The notes: generated by a model from the sequence alone, not told the origin. A stretch of DNA of 6,747 bases from Candidatus Zixiibacteriota bacterium (GCA_020058315.1 JAGVEK010000318.1:1-6747); one strand, 5' to 3'; positions 1 to 6,377 are shown, counted from the first letter of the stretch. Numbers and translations are program-made.

Positions 1-1108
1 CCTGCGTGAAATTCACGCCGTGGTACACGTCATCGCCCCTCCTGTCGAGCAGGTACGAGTACCCGAACACCCCGCCACCAAATGAGGGGAGAAGTGAATC
101 AGAGGCACTCTCGTATGTGTCATCACCGCCGTCATCAATGATCACCGAAACCGGATGCCCGTACGACCGGTTGGCGGCGCCGCCCGAGTAACGATCATTG
201 CCGCCGAGATCGATGATGACGAAGTAGTCGTCGGCGGGATAGACGTCCTGGCCCGTGCCGTTGATCGCAATCACTCCCCATGGTGTTTCGAACCGGCAAT
301 GGAAATCGCCCGAGGACCCATCGATGGAGATCGTGTCCGCTGCCCAGCGCACCGCGCGCGCCAGATCCTGCGCTCCCGCGTACAGATATTTCCATTTGGG
401 CCAATGGATGAATTCGTAGAACGCCGGATCGTACGTGTCGTTCTTGCTGGCCGTGGCTCGCAGTGCCCTGTGGAACATTGTGTCCATATTGCAGTGGCTC
501 TCGGCCCCGGCAAATGCCAGATGCCGCCATCGGTAGGCATCTGTCGCGGCGCAGATGATCCCAGTGAGCGCCTGCCTTGTCACTTCCGGCAGGGATGCCA
601 CGTTGTCGAAGAGTTCTCCTGACAACGGCTGCCAGCCCCGCCAGCCCGCGACAATGGCCAGTGAATCGAGCGCGTCGGCCGGGGAGAGCCACGCAATCTT
701 TTTGCGGTAAACCACCATCGGATCTTCGATCAACCCGCGCCGCGATCCTTCGTCGATCCGCTGCGAACAGAACCCGATCACCCCAGACGGATTCTTCCAG
801 TTGTTGATCAGCCAGTTCGCGTGGAAATCGGCGTAGTACGGAATGCGGAACGGATGCTGATGCAACGTCTGGAACAGCGGCAGCACAAATTCATCGCCGC
901 CGTAGTTCGACATGTCCGAGTAGTCGAATGTGACATCCTCGGGTTTCATCCCCACCTGCGCCAGGACGCGCGACCAGGGATCGGAGGCAGCGGCAATCGT
1001 CGGGGCCTGAGCCCATGCCGATATCGCTCCTGAGGCTCCTGCGATGAGGACGATTGCTGCGGCCATCGTCTTGATCAATCTGGAACGCATTGTGACTTCG
1101 CAATTCAT
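1..1108 (-). CDS. Secreted protein of unknown function with G-[ND]-D-x-[YV] repeats (3' end outside window)
   Basis: The reading frame is open from an ATG at 1108-1106 to the left edge, giving 369 residues without a stop; the C-terminus is missing. I chose this start because GGAGG lies 10 bases upstream (1119-1123); a second in-frame ATG at 1090 has no ribosome binding site. Residues 8-33 form a signal peptide: basic RSRLIK, a hydrophobic AAAIVLIAGASGAISA stretch, and a likely cut after AWA (33), so the product is exported. Residues 40-290 are globular, rich in Trp, Tyr and His, and match no family I recognise. Toward the cut end three similar motifs appear: DLGGNDRY (300-307), DDGGDDTY (325-332) and DRRGDDVY (355-362), 25-30 residues apart, each near a hydrophobic strand such as YFVIID or SVIID. 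This suggests repeated beta turns, perhaps calcium binding, although they are not true RTX nonapeptides. The gene diverges from the rib operon. That it is real is clear; its function is unknown. Confidence 0.8.
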   Translation of the reverse strand, partial: MNCEVTMRSRLIKTMAAAIVLIAGASGAISAWAQAPTIAAASDPWSRVLAQVGMKPEDVTFDYSDMSNYGGDEFVLPLFQTLHQHPFRIPYYADFHANWLINNWKNPSGVIGFCSQRIDEGSRRGLIEDPMVVYRKKIAWLSPADALDSLAIVAGWRGWQPLSGELFDNVASLPEVTRQALTGIICAATDAYRWRHLAFAGAESHCNMDTMFHRALRATASKNDTYDPAFYEFIHWPKWKYLYAGAQDLARAVRWAADTISIDGSSGDFHCRFETPWGVIAINGTGQDVYPADDYFVIIDLGGNDRYSGGAANRSYGHPVSVIIDDGGDDTYESASDSLLPSFGGGVFGYSYLLDRRGDDVYHGVNFTQ

Positions 1109-1118
1109 GAGTTGTCAA

Positions 1119-1123
1119 CCTCC
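1119..1123 (-). promoter_or_regulatory. Ribosome binding site of the secreted-protein gene
   Basis: GGAGG on the - strand lies 10 bases before the ATG at 1108. It decides for this start over the in-frame ATG 18 bases further in, which has nothing comparable. The spacing is slightly long. Confidence 0.6.
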
Positions 1124-1322
1124 ATCCACAGTCCCCAGAACTGATCCCATACACCTGCCAGACCCTGTCTCTAAATCACGAACAAAGGTAGGAATCGCTC
1201 GCGCCACCACCCTACGTGAAAATCGCCGAGGGCCACCTCATGGAACGGCGTTTATCACGACTGGAGCCATCAGGTGTCGGCTACTCTCGTCGTCAAAATC
1301 CCATTCCCGCCCCCAGTTTCCC

Positions 1323-1352
1323 TTGACCGTCATGCCATGATCCGCGTACATA
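1323..1352 (+). promoter_or_regulatory. Candidate sigma70-type promoter of the rib operon
   Basis: TTGACC at 1323-1328 matches the -35 consensus in five of six bases. After 18 bases comes TACATA (1347-1352), a weak -10 box. Transcription would then start near 1359, just before the riboswitch, which is where a start is needed. The -10 match is poor and the lineage is unknown, so this is a guess from position plus partial consensus. Confidence 0.3.
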
Positions 1353-1365
1353 CAGTTGGCATACG

Positions 1366-1493
1366 GCCTTCGGGGTGAGGTGCGATTCCTCAACCGGCGG
1401 TGATAGTCCGCGACCTGTCACCCAGATGAAAAACGGTGACGGCTGAGCCGGTGGAATTCCGGCGCCGACGGTACAGTCCGGATGGGAGAAGGC
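1366..1493 (+). ncRNA. FMN riboswitch (RFN element)
   Basis: This leader RNA binds flavin mononucleotide and controls the riboflavin genes downstream. It carries the RFN consensus blocks in the right order: CTTCGGGG then AGGTGCGATTCCTC (1370-1391), ACCGGCGGT followed by AGTCCGCGA (1393-1413), GAGCCGGTGGAATTCCGG (1445-1462), and GCCGACGGTACAGTC then GGATGGGAGAAGG (1464-1492). Helices can be traced by eye: P1 GCCTTC 1366-1371 with GAAGGC 1488-1493; a stem GAGG 1377-1380 with CCTC 1388-1391; a variable stem GTCACC 1417-1422 with GGTGAC 1435-1440; and GCCGG 1447-1451 with CCGGC 1459-1463. The aptamer looks intact, with a short variable arm. It lies 150 bases before ribD, and the terminator at 1573-1623 is its expression platform. 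Confidence 0.97.
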
Positions 1494-1583
1494 GCGGCAG
1501 TGGTGCATCCGCCAGTGGTGGCGGGGGACCACATAAGTTCCTGCAGGCCACTGAGTTGTGCCTGTCAGTTAACCCCGCGCTTT
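1489..1583 (+). promoter_or_regulatory. Antiterminator pairing of the FMN riboswitch platform
   Basis: AAGGCGCGG (1489-1497) can pair with CCGCGCTTT (1575-1583) over nine base pairs, one of them G-U. The left strand overlaps the 3' strand of riboswitch helix P1 (1488-1493) and the right strand overlaps the 5' strand of the terminator (1573-1582). The pairing is therefore exclusive with both the FMN-bound fold and the terminator. The loop between the strands can hold further helices: CAGTGG 1498-1503 with CCACTG 1548-1553, or CCGCC 1509-1513 with GGCGG 1520-1524. The model is inferred from complementarity; energies were not calculated. Confidence 0.65.
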
Positions 1584-1623
1584 ATCCGCCCGAGGCGGAG
1601 ACAAGCGACGGGGATTTCTTTTT
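1573..1623 (+). terminator. Intrinsic terminator, expression platform of the FMN riboswitch
   Basis: A long GC-rich hairpin is followed at once by a T tract. CCCCG 1573-1577 pairs with CGGGG 1609-1613, CGCTT 1578-1582 pairs with AAGCG 1603-1607 (A1608 bulged), and after a small internal loop TCCGCC 1585-1590 pairs with GGCGGA 1594-1599 around a CGA loop. TTTCTTTTT follows at 1615-1623. Lying between aptamer and first gene, it should stop transcription when FMN is bound. Confidence 0.9.
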
Positions 1624-1643
1624 GACCGCAATGCGATTCGACT

Positions 1644-2858
1644 ATGACCACGATGGACCAAAAAGACATTGACCGGCATTGGATGACCGAGACACTCACC
1701 CTAGCCGAGAAAGGCGCGGGCCTGACCAGCCCCAATCCGATGGTTGGCGCCTTGATTGTCAAAAATGGCGAAGTCGTGGGACGCGGCTTCCATCACCGCG
1801 CCGGTGGCCCTCATGCGGAAGTCCTGGCGCTCAAACAGGCTGGGCCGGCTGCGGCGGGCGCCACGCTCTACGCCAATCTTGAACCGTGCACGCACTACGG
1901 CAAAACACCGCCCTGCGTCGAGGCGATCCTCAACGCCGGGATCACGACCGTTGTCTGCGCGATGCCCGATCCTAACCCCAAGGTCAATGGGTCTGGAGTC
2001 CGCCTTCTGCGTGAAAACGGCGTAGGTGTGCGTGTCGGCATCATGCGGGAGGCCGCCGTGCGTTTGAACGAGGCGCACGTTAAGTACATTGTCACCGGCC
2101 AGCCGTTGGTGATTCTAAAGATCGCACAGACTCTGGATGGCAAGATCGCACCTGTGGGAGGCCGGGGTGTCGCACTGACCGGTCTGGAGTCACAGCAGTT
2201 CGTCCACACGTTGCGGTCGCGTGCTGATGCGGTTCTCGTTGGCAAGAACACCGTTCTCGCCGATGATCCGAGGCTGACCGTGAGGGCAGTCAAAGGCCGT
2301 GATCCCATTCGTCTGATCCTCGATTCCTGGGGAAAGATTCCGACATCGGCGCGCGTGTTTGCCGGGAATGACGATAAGAAGACCGTCCGTATCGGTCTGA
2401 CCATCGGCCGCCGTCCGCCGACCACGCCCCACCCGGACTGCTTCGATTGGTGGGTGAATCCCGATGACCGCCACCAGGTGAACCTGCACGAAGTCCTCGA
2501 TATCGCCGGGCGCAACAGTATCACCAGCATTCTTGTCGAGGGTGGCGGTGATGTTTTCGGTTCGTTCCTGCGTGAGAAGCTCGCAGACAAGGTGCATTTG
2601 CTCATCGCCGCGCGATTCCTCGGCACCGGCGTCAATGCGCTGGGAAAATGGAAGGCGCCCAGTATCGAAGAGTCGGTGCGGCTGACCGACGCGAACGTCC
2701 GCTGGCTCGGCCGCGATCTTCTGGTTACCGGCTACCCTGATTATGAACCGGAACAGCCGCGCGTTGCGGGTGACGGATCCATCGGGGCAGTACAGCCAAC
2801 CACAATCGCGCTTGAGGGTGCTTCATCTTCGGCACGAGAGAGCCTCGCGGGAGACTGA
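1644..2858 (+). CDS. ribD: Bifunctional riboflavin biosynthesis protein RibD (pyrimidine deaminase / uracil reductase)
   Basis: A cytosolic enzyme that deaminates 2,5-diamino-6-ribosylamino-pyrimidinone 5'-phosphate and then reduces the ribosyl side chain with NADPH. Residues 10-145 are the cytidine-deaminase-like domain: TSPNPMVGA (28-36), HAE (57-59, zinc His and catalytic Glu) and the zinc motif EPCTHYGKTPPC (80-91, Cys82 and Cys91). Residues 153-370 are the DHFR-like reductase: KIAQTLDGKIA (159-169), GKNTVLADDPRLTVR (200-214), ILDSWGKIP and VEGGGDVFGSF (298-308). Length is 404 residues against about 360-370 usual; the excess is a C-terminal tail from about 371, rich in Ser, Ala and Gly. 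The start is uncertain because no clear ribosome binding site precedes ATG 1644 or ATG 1653; alignment with E. coli RibD fits either, and an in-frame TGA at 1623 excludes anything longer. First gene after the riboswitch terminator; its stop overlaps the ribE start. Confidence 0.96.
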   Translation: MTTMDQKDIDRHWMTETLTLAEKGAGLTSPNPMVGALIVKNGEVVGRGFHHRAGGPHAEVLALKQAGPAAAGATLYANLEPCTHYGKTPPCVEAILNAGITTVVCAMPDPNPKVNGSGVRLLRENGVGVRVGIMREAAVRLNEAHVKYIVTGQPLVILKIAQTLDGKIAPVGGRGVALTGLESQQFVHTLRSRADAVLVGKNTVLADDPRLTVRAVKGRDPIRLILDSWGKIPTSARVFAGNDDKKTVRIGLTIGRRPPTTPHPDCFDWWVNPDDRHQVNLHEVLDIAGRNSITSILVEGGGDVFGSFLREKLADKVHLLIAARFLGTGVNALGKWKAPSIEESVRLTDANVRWLGRDLLVTGYPDYEPEQPRVAGDGSIGAVQPTTIALEGASSSARESLAGD

Positions 2859-3499
2859 TGTTTACAGGTCTGGTCCAGGATATCGGGAGGATTGTGCACG
2901 CGGGGCGGGCTGGCGGCGCGATTCGATGGGCCATCCACTCGCCACAGTGTGCAGCCCAGTTGAAGATCGGCGATTCGGTCAATGTCGCCGGTGTGTGTCA
3001 GACGGTTGAATCGGTCGCTGGAGATACAATCTCCGGCACTGCAATCGCCGAGACCTTGCGGAAAACGACATTCAGCCACTGGAAAATCGGACACTTGGTC
3101 AATCTCGAGTTGGCACTGCGCGCGGATGATCGGCTGGGCGGACATATCGTCAGTGGACACGTTGACACGGTGGGCACGATTGTGCGGCGCCGCGTGACCT
3201 CCTCGGGCACCTATCTGTCAGTGACGTTCGCGGGTCAGTTCGACAATTGGTTTGTGGAGCATGGCTCAGTTGCGTTGGATGGTGTCAGTCTGACCATCGC
3301 CGAGAGAAGCCGCGGCACGATCACCGTGGCGCTCATCCCGGAAACGCTTCGCCGTACGACACTGGGAGCCGTGCGCACGGGTGACCCGGTGAATATAGAA
3401 TTCGATCAACTTGTGAAGGCGGCGGTTCAGCAGACGACAGGCGCGACACGCGGTGCATCTCGCGTCGATACCGCCCTGCTGGCGAAGTCCGGATGGTGA
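2858..3499 (+). CDS. ribE: Riboflavin synthase, alpha subunit
   Basis: Catalyses the last step, dismutation of two 6,7-dimethyl-8-ribityllumazine molecules to riboflavin plus the pyrimidinedione. At 213 residues it has the usual length and two lumazine-binding barrels. The first begins with the hallmark MFTGLVQDIG (1-10) and carries VAGVCQTV (43-50) and ETLRKTTF. The second begins near GGHIVSGHVDTVG and carries VALDGVSLTI and IPETLRRTTLG, all close to family consensus. In the first barrel the usual N-G-x-C-L-T loop reads A-G-V-C-Q-T, so the Asn and Leu are replaced. ATG 2858 shares its A with the ribD stop in TGATG, which points to translational coupling; only a weak GGGAG lies four bases upstream. 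Known as ribC in E. coli and often ribE elsewhere. Confidence 0.97.
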   Translation: MFTGLVQDIGRIVHAGRAGGAIRWAIHSPQCAAQLKIGDSVNVAGVCQTVESVAGDTISGTAIAETLRKTTFSHWKIGHLVNLELALRADDRLGGHIVSGHVDTVGTIVRRRVTSSGTYLSVTFAGQFDNWFVEHGSVALDGVSLTIAERSRGTITVALIPETLRRTTLGAVRTGDPVNIEFDQLVKAAVQQTTGATRGASRVDTALLAKSGW

Positions 3500-3554
3500 T
3501 GATGATGTGCGCTGAAAAGGCAACGCCCCAATGATCCGCAGTTTGGTCCAATGG

Positions 3555-3560
3555 AAGGAG
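3555..3560 (+). promoter_or_regulatory. Ribosome binding site of ribBA
   Basis: AAGGAG lies seven bases before GTG 3568, the best-placed ribosome binding site in the operon. It supports the non-ATG start and suggests independent, efficient initiation after the 68-base gap behind ribE. Confidence 0.85.
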
Positions 3561-3567
3561 TTCTTTA

Positions 3568-4815
3568 GTGTCAGGTGACTTCACAATCCTCAGAGACCCG
3601 GAATCACTGCTCGATTCGGTGGAAGATGCCATCGCCTCTGTTGGCCGTGGCGAAATTATCATCGTTGTCGATGACGAGAACCGTGAGAACGAGGGCGACT
3701 TTGTCATGGCCGCCGAGAAAGCCACGACCGAGAAGGTGAATTTCCTTGTCAAGTACGGACGGGGTCTGGTCTGTGTGCCGCTCGAAGGCGGACGTCTCGA
3801 TCAATTGCGCCTGCATCCGATGGTGTCCAACAACACAGCACGCCTGCAAACTGCATTCACCGAATCAGTCGACTTCATCCATGGAACCTCGACCGGAATT
3901 TCGGCAGGCGATCGCAGTCTGACAATCCGTGCGCTGGCCGGCGCGGCGACTCGTCCGGGTGATCTGGCGCGTCCCGGTCACGTGTTCCCTCTGCATGCAC
4001 GTGAGGGCGGTGTGCTCGCACGCACTGGCCACACCGAAGCAGCGGTCGATCTGGCGCGTCTCGCCGGACTGACTCCCGCGGGGGTATTGTGCGAGGTGAT
4101 GGACGAAGATGGATCGATGGCGCGTTTGCCCAGGCTCCGCCAGATCGCCCGGCAATTTGGCCTCAAGATCATCTCCATTGCTGATTTGATTGCGCATCGC
4201 CGCCGCACCGAGAAGCTGGTCGAGAAGATCGAGGAGATCGATCTGCCATCGCGCAACGGCCACTTCCGTCTGCATCTCTACCAATCGACCGTCGATCGTG
4301 AATGCCACGTGGCGCTTGTGCGCGGTGACATTCGGGGCAAGGACAACGTCCTGGTGCGTGTTCACTCACAGTGCCTGACCGGCGACGTGTTTGGCTCGGA
4401 CCGGTGCGACTGCGGTGCGCAACTGGTCAACTCGCTGCGCATGATCGAAACAGCCGAAGAGGGTGTCTTCCTCTACATGCGGCAGGAGGGACGCGGCATC
4501 GGCCTGCTCAACAAGATCCGCGCCTACAATCTGCAGGAGAACGGCCGGGACACGGTCGAGGCCAACGTCGAACTGGGATTTGCGCCCGACCTGCGCGATT
4601 ACGGAATCGGCGCACAGATTCTCCTCGATTTGGGCCTGACCACCGTGCGCCTCCTGACCAACAATCCGAAGAAGGTCATCGGACTGCGCGGCTACGGTCT
4701 GCAAATCGTGGAGCGTGTCCCAATCGAAATCGTCCCGTCCGATCGCAACCGCCACTATCTGATGACCAAACGCGACAAACTCGGCCACTGGCTCGAGGCG
4801 CTGGAGAGAGTGTGA
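3568..4815 (+). CDS. ribBA: Bifunctional RibBA: 3,4-dihydroxy-2-butanone 4-phosphate synthase / GTP cyclohydrolase II
   Basis: This fusion supplies both pathway precursors. Residues 1-210 convert ribulose 5-phosphate to 3,4-dihydroxy-2-butanone 4-phosphate plus formate: DDENRENEGD (35-44, metal and substrate acids), TSTGISAGDR (107-116), RPGHVFPL (135-142), GHTEA (154-158) and Glu176 in LCEV. Residues 225-415 open GTP: VRVHSQCLTGDVFGSDRCDC gives the zinc cysteines 269, 280 and 282, followed by RQEGRGIGLLNKIRAY (305-320), DLRDYGIGAQIL, LLTNNPKKVIGL and the terminal YLMTKRDKLGHWL, matching E. coli RibA closely. Both halves retain every motif I could check, so both should be active; some RibBA homologues keep only one. 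Length of 415 residues is normal. It starts with GTG behind AAGGAG. It sits 68 bases after ribE and presumably in the same transcript. Confidence 0.97.
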   Translation: MSGDFTILRDPESLLDSVEDAIASVGRGEIIIVVDDENRENEGDFVMAAEKATTEKVNFLVKYGRGLVCVPLEGGRLDQLRLHPMVSNNTARLQTAFTESVDFIHGTSTGISAGDRSLTIRALAGAATRPGDLARPGHVFPLHAREGGVLARTGHTEAAVDLARLAGLTPAGVLCEVMDEDGSMARLPRLRQIARQFGLKIISIADLIAHRRRTEKLVEKIEEIDLPSRNGHFRLHLYQSTVDRECHVALVRGDIRGKDNVLVRVHSQCLTGDVFGSDRCDCGAQLVNSLRMIETAEEGVFLYMRQEGRGIGLLNKIRAYNLQENGRDTVEANVELGFAPDLRDYGIGAQILLDLGLTTVRLLTNNPKKVIGLRGYGLQIVERVPIEIVPSDRNRHYLMTKRDKLGHWLEALERV

Positions 4816-4883
4816 GTGGAGTATCGAGATTGAATCGCGAACAATGCCGAATGCTCAGACGAATTACCCGAATGGGATTGTAG

Positions 4884-4902
4884 GGGCGCACGGCGTGCGC
4901 CC
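4884..4902. repeat. Palindromic hairpin repeat between ribBA and ribH
   Basis: GGGCGCAC (4884-4891) and GTGCGCCC (4895-4902) form a perfect 8-bp stem with a GGC loop, preceded by GTAG and followed by TTCCCACCCC. No T tract follows, so it is not a clear terminator. I recognise this form from short dispersed palindromes in many environmental bacterial genomes; only one copy is in this window, so the family assignment is recall. It sits in the one long gap (143 bases) of an otherwise compact operon. Confidence 0.6.
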
Positions 4903-4958
4903 TTCCCACCCCACGGTCGAGGGTGCAAGAATCAAATAGGGAAGGTGGATTCACAAAC

Positions 4959-5429
4959 ATGCCAAACATCATCGAAGGCCAGCTCAACGCCACCGGGATG
5001 AAATTCGCCCTCGTGGTCTCACGTTTCAATCACTTCATCACCGACCGATTGGTGGAAGGTTGTCTCGATGTGCTCGTGCGCCACGGTGCATCCGATGCCG
5101 ACATCACGCTCGTGCGCGTGCCGGGATCGTTCGAGATCCCGCCAGTGGTGAGACGCCTGGCGAAGTCCGGGCGCCACGATGCCGTGATCGCGCTCGCCGC
5201 GATCATTCGGGGCGACACTCCGCATTTCGATTATCTCGCCGCGGAGGTAACCAAGGGACTCGCGCAAGCCGGAATGGAATGCGACGCCCCGGTCATCTAC
5301 GGTGTGATCACCACGGATACACTCGAGCAGGCGATCGAGCGCGCCGGCACCAAGGCGGGCAACAAGGGCGCCGACGCTGCCAAGAGCGCGATCGAGATGG
5401 TGGATTTGGGCAGGCGAATGGGGAAGTAG
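4959..5429 (+). CDS. ribH: 6,7-dimethyl-8-ribityllumazine synthase
   Basis: Condenses the ribitylaminouracil made by RibD (after dephosphorylation) with the butanone phosphate made by RibBA to give the lumazine used by RibE. Family members assemble into pentamers or 60-subunit shells. The 156 residues are the typical length. Motifs: SRFNHFITDRLVEG (21-34, Phe23 stacking on substrate), VPGSFEIPPVVRRLA (54-68), IIRGDTPHFDY (82-92, His89 the proton donor), PVIYGVITTDTLEQAIERAG (111-130, Arg128 for phosphate) and KAGNKGADAA (132-141). I chose ATG 4959 over the in-frame GTG 4923 because GGGAAGGTGG lies just upstream and MPNIIEGQL is the usual N-terminus; the longer start adds only unrelated residues. 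Last gene of the operon, 143 bases after ribBA, convergent with the gene at 5517-6371. Confidence 0.97.
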   Translation: MPNIIEGQLNATGMKFALVVSRFNHFITDRLVEGCLDVLVRHGASDADITLVRVPGSFEIPPVVRRLAKSGRHDAVIALAAIIRGDTPHFDYLAAEVTKGLAQAGMECDAPVIYGVITTDTLEQAIERAGTKAGNKGADAAKSAIEMVDLGRRMGK

Positions 5430-5438
5430 CCAATCACA

Positions 5439-5499
5439 CGGTGGCACGGGCATCCCGCCCGTGTTGAAATGTGGCGCAGCCGCCCTCGGCTGCGTTTGC
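5439..5499. repeat. Two adjacent hairpin repeats, copy 1 (convergent gap after ribH)
   Basis: The first hairpin is CACGGGC (5445-5451) with GCCCGTG (5457-5463), inside a 25-base block (5439-5463) repeated at 6529-6553 with a single mismatch. The second is CGCAGCCG (5475-5482) with CGGCTGCG (5487-5494), inside a 20-base block (5466-5485) identical to 6585-6604. Lying between convergent ribH and the LolA-like gene, the pair could end transcription from both sides, but neither is followed by a proper T tract. Its right part has lost the second arm seen in copy 2. Confidence 0.85.
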
Positions 5500-5516
5500 G
5501 AGGGCTCGATGAGGCG

Positions 5517-6371
5517 CTACTTCTTCGCCGAATCGGCTTCGGTTCCGGTTTGTACAGGGGGCTTCGCCGGTGTCTGGGACGACGGACTTGCTTTGCCTGC
5601 CGCCGCCTTGGCAGGAGACTTGGATGTCGAATCAGCTTTGGTCCCCGCGACCTTGGCCGGCATTTTGAACAGAGAGTCGGGAAGATCAACGTTGAGGTCA
5701 ACTTTGCTTATTGTGACCTGAGACACTGACTGATCTTTGACCTTGCTCTCGATCGCGTGCGGAATCATCAGCCCATCAACCGCTTTGAAGTCGCTGAAAT
5801 AGGTGTCGAGTTCAATCTCCGCTCCCTGAGACTTCCTCTTTGATGATTCCTTCACCTCGAGGTACCGTTCGCCATCAAGGAAGATATCGCGGATGTCACC
5901 GTTCTTGAGTGTGACTCTGATCTTGTAGACCGGCGTCCCTTCCATGTCCTCTTTGCCGATCAGCTCGACTTTGTGCCCCTTTTCTTTGTAGTCCACCAGC
6001 GGACCATCGGCGTCCGACTGCTCCTCGATATCCTTCGAATCCTCGGCGGTCATTTTCTCCGGGTCCGTTTTGCCCATAAAGGGCATGACCATCCAGGCGG
6101 TTGTCCCGTCGTATCCCTGCACCGCGGTCATCCCCTGAAATGTAAACTCGGTGCGGACCATGTGCGGCCGCTTGAACGACATGACGGCCGGCGCTTCCAT
6201 CCCCTGCATGAACACCTTTCCAGTCAGTTTCAGTGTCTTGACCGCGCGCACTTTTTCGAGGCCGCCGCGCGCCTTGTTGTTCTTCGCAATCAGTTCGTCG
6301 ACGGTCTGTGCCGACGCGATGCTGCAGAGCAGCGCGGGGATGGTCAGCGCGATCATGATTCTGCGCAACAT
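5517..6371 (-). CDS. LolA-like outer membrane lipoprotein-sorting protein with Ala/Lys/Pro-rich tail
   Basis: A 284-residue exported protein resembling the LolA/LolB-type family (COG2834) of periplasmic proteins whose open beta barrel carries lipoprotein acyl chains. I chose ATG 6371 because AGGAGG lies six bases upstream (6378-6383) and a signal peptide starts there: MLRRIMIALTIPALLCSIASA, cut before Gln22. It is not a lipoprotein, since PALLC is a poor lipobox. Residues 22-238 contain family-like stretches: ARGGLEKVRAVKTLKLTGK, FQGMTAVQGYDGTTAW, EQSDADGPLVDYKEKGHKVELIGKE, YKIRVTLKNGDIRDIFLDGERYLEVKE and TYFSDFKAVDGLMIPH. The tail (239-284) is low complexity, rich in Ala, Lys, Pro and Ser, probably disordered. 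No other Lol gene is nearby, so true LolA function is unproven. Hairpin repeats bracket the gene. Confidence 0.85.
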   Translation of the reverse strand: MLRRIMIALTIPALLCSIASAQTVDELIAKNNKARGGLEKVRAVKTLKLTGKVFMQGMEAPAVMSFKRPHMVRTEFTFQGMTAVQGYDGTTAWMVMPFMGKTDPEKMTAEDSKDIEEQSDADGPLVDYKEKGHKVELIGKEDMEGTPVYKIRVTLKNGDIRDIFLDGERYLEVKESSKRKSQGAEIELDTYFSDFKAVDGLMIPHAIESKVKDQSVSQVTISKVDLNVDLPDSLFKMPAKVAGTKADSTSKSPAKAAAGKASPSSQTPAKPPVQTGTEADSAKK

Positions 6372-6377
6372 TCGGTT

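Larger units (their letters stand above)
1109..1365. other. Divergent intergenic region, no gene seen
   Basis: This stretch separates the - strand secreted-protein gene from the rib leader. The short open frames across it have no ribosome binding sites and no protein-like composition, so I call no gene. It should contain the promoters of both divergent transcripts. Only the rib promoter has a guessable candidate (1323-1352); I see no convincing -35/-10 pair for the - strand gene. Confidence 0.6.

Noticed and set aside
300..362. RTX toxin calcium-binding nonapeptides in the secreted protein
   Set aside because: The motifs lack the GGxGxDxxx spacing and tandem nine-residue period; they are 25-30 residues apart.
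195..692. Long - strand open frame overlapping the secreted-protein gene
   Set aside because: It is out of frame with the 1-1108 gene, which has a signal peptide, a ribosome binding site and coherent composition; the other frame is Arg/Gly-rich shadow sequence.
1436..1672. Open frame across the riboswitch and terminator, ending as a short overlapping frame MRFDYDHDGPKRH before ribD
   Set aside because: It lies in structured RNA, has no ribosome binding site, and its translation is typical of non-coding GC-rich sequence.
4923..4958. Upstream GTG start giving ribH 12 extra residues
   Set aside because: ATG 4959 has the better-placed purine-rich site and gives the standard family length and N-terminus.
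5439..5499. Rho-independent terminator for ribH
   Set aside because: The hairpins are strong but no T tract follows; I list them as repeats with only possible termination activity.
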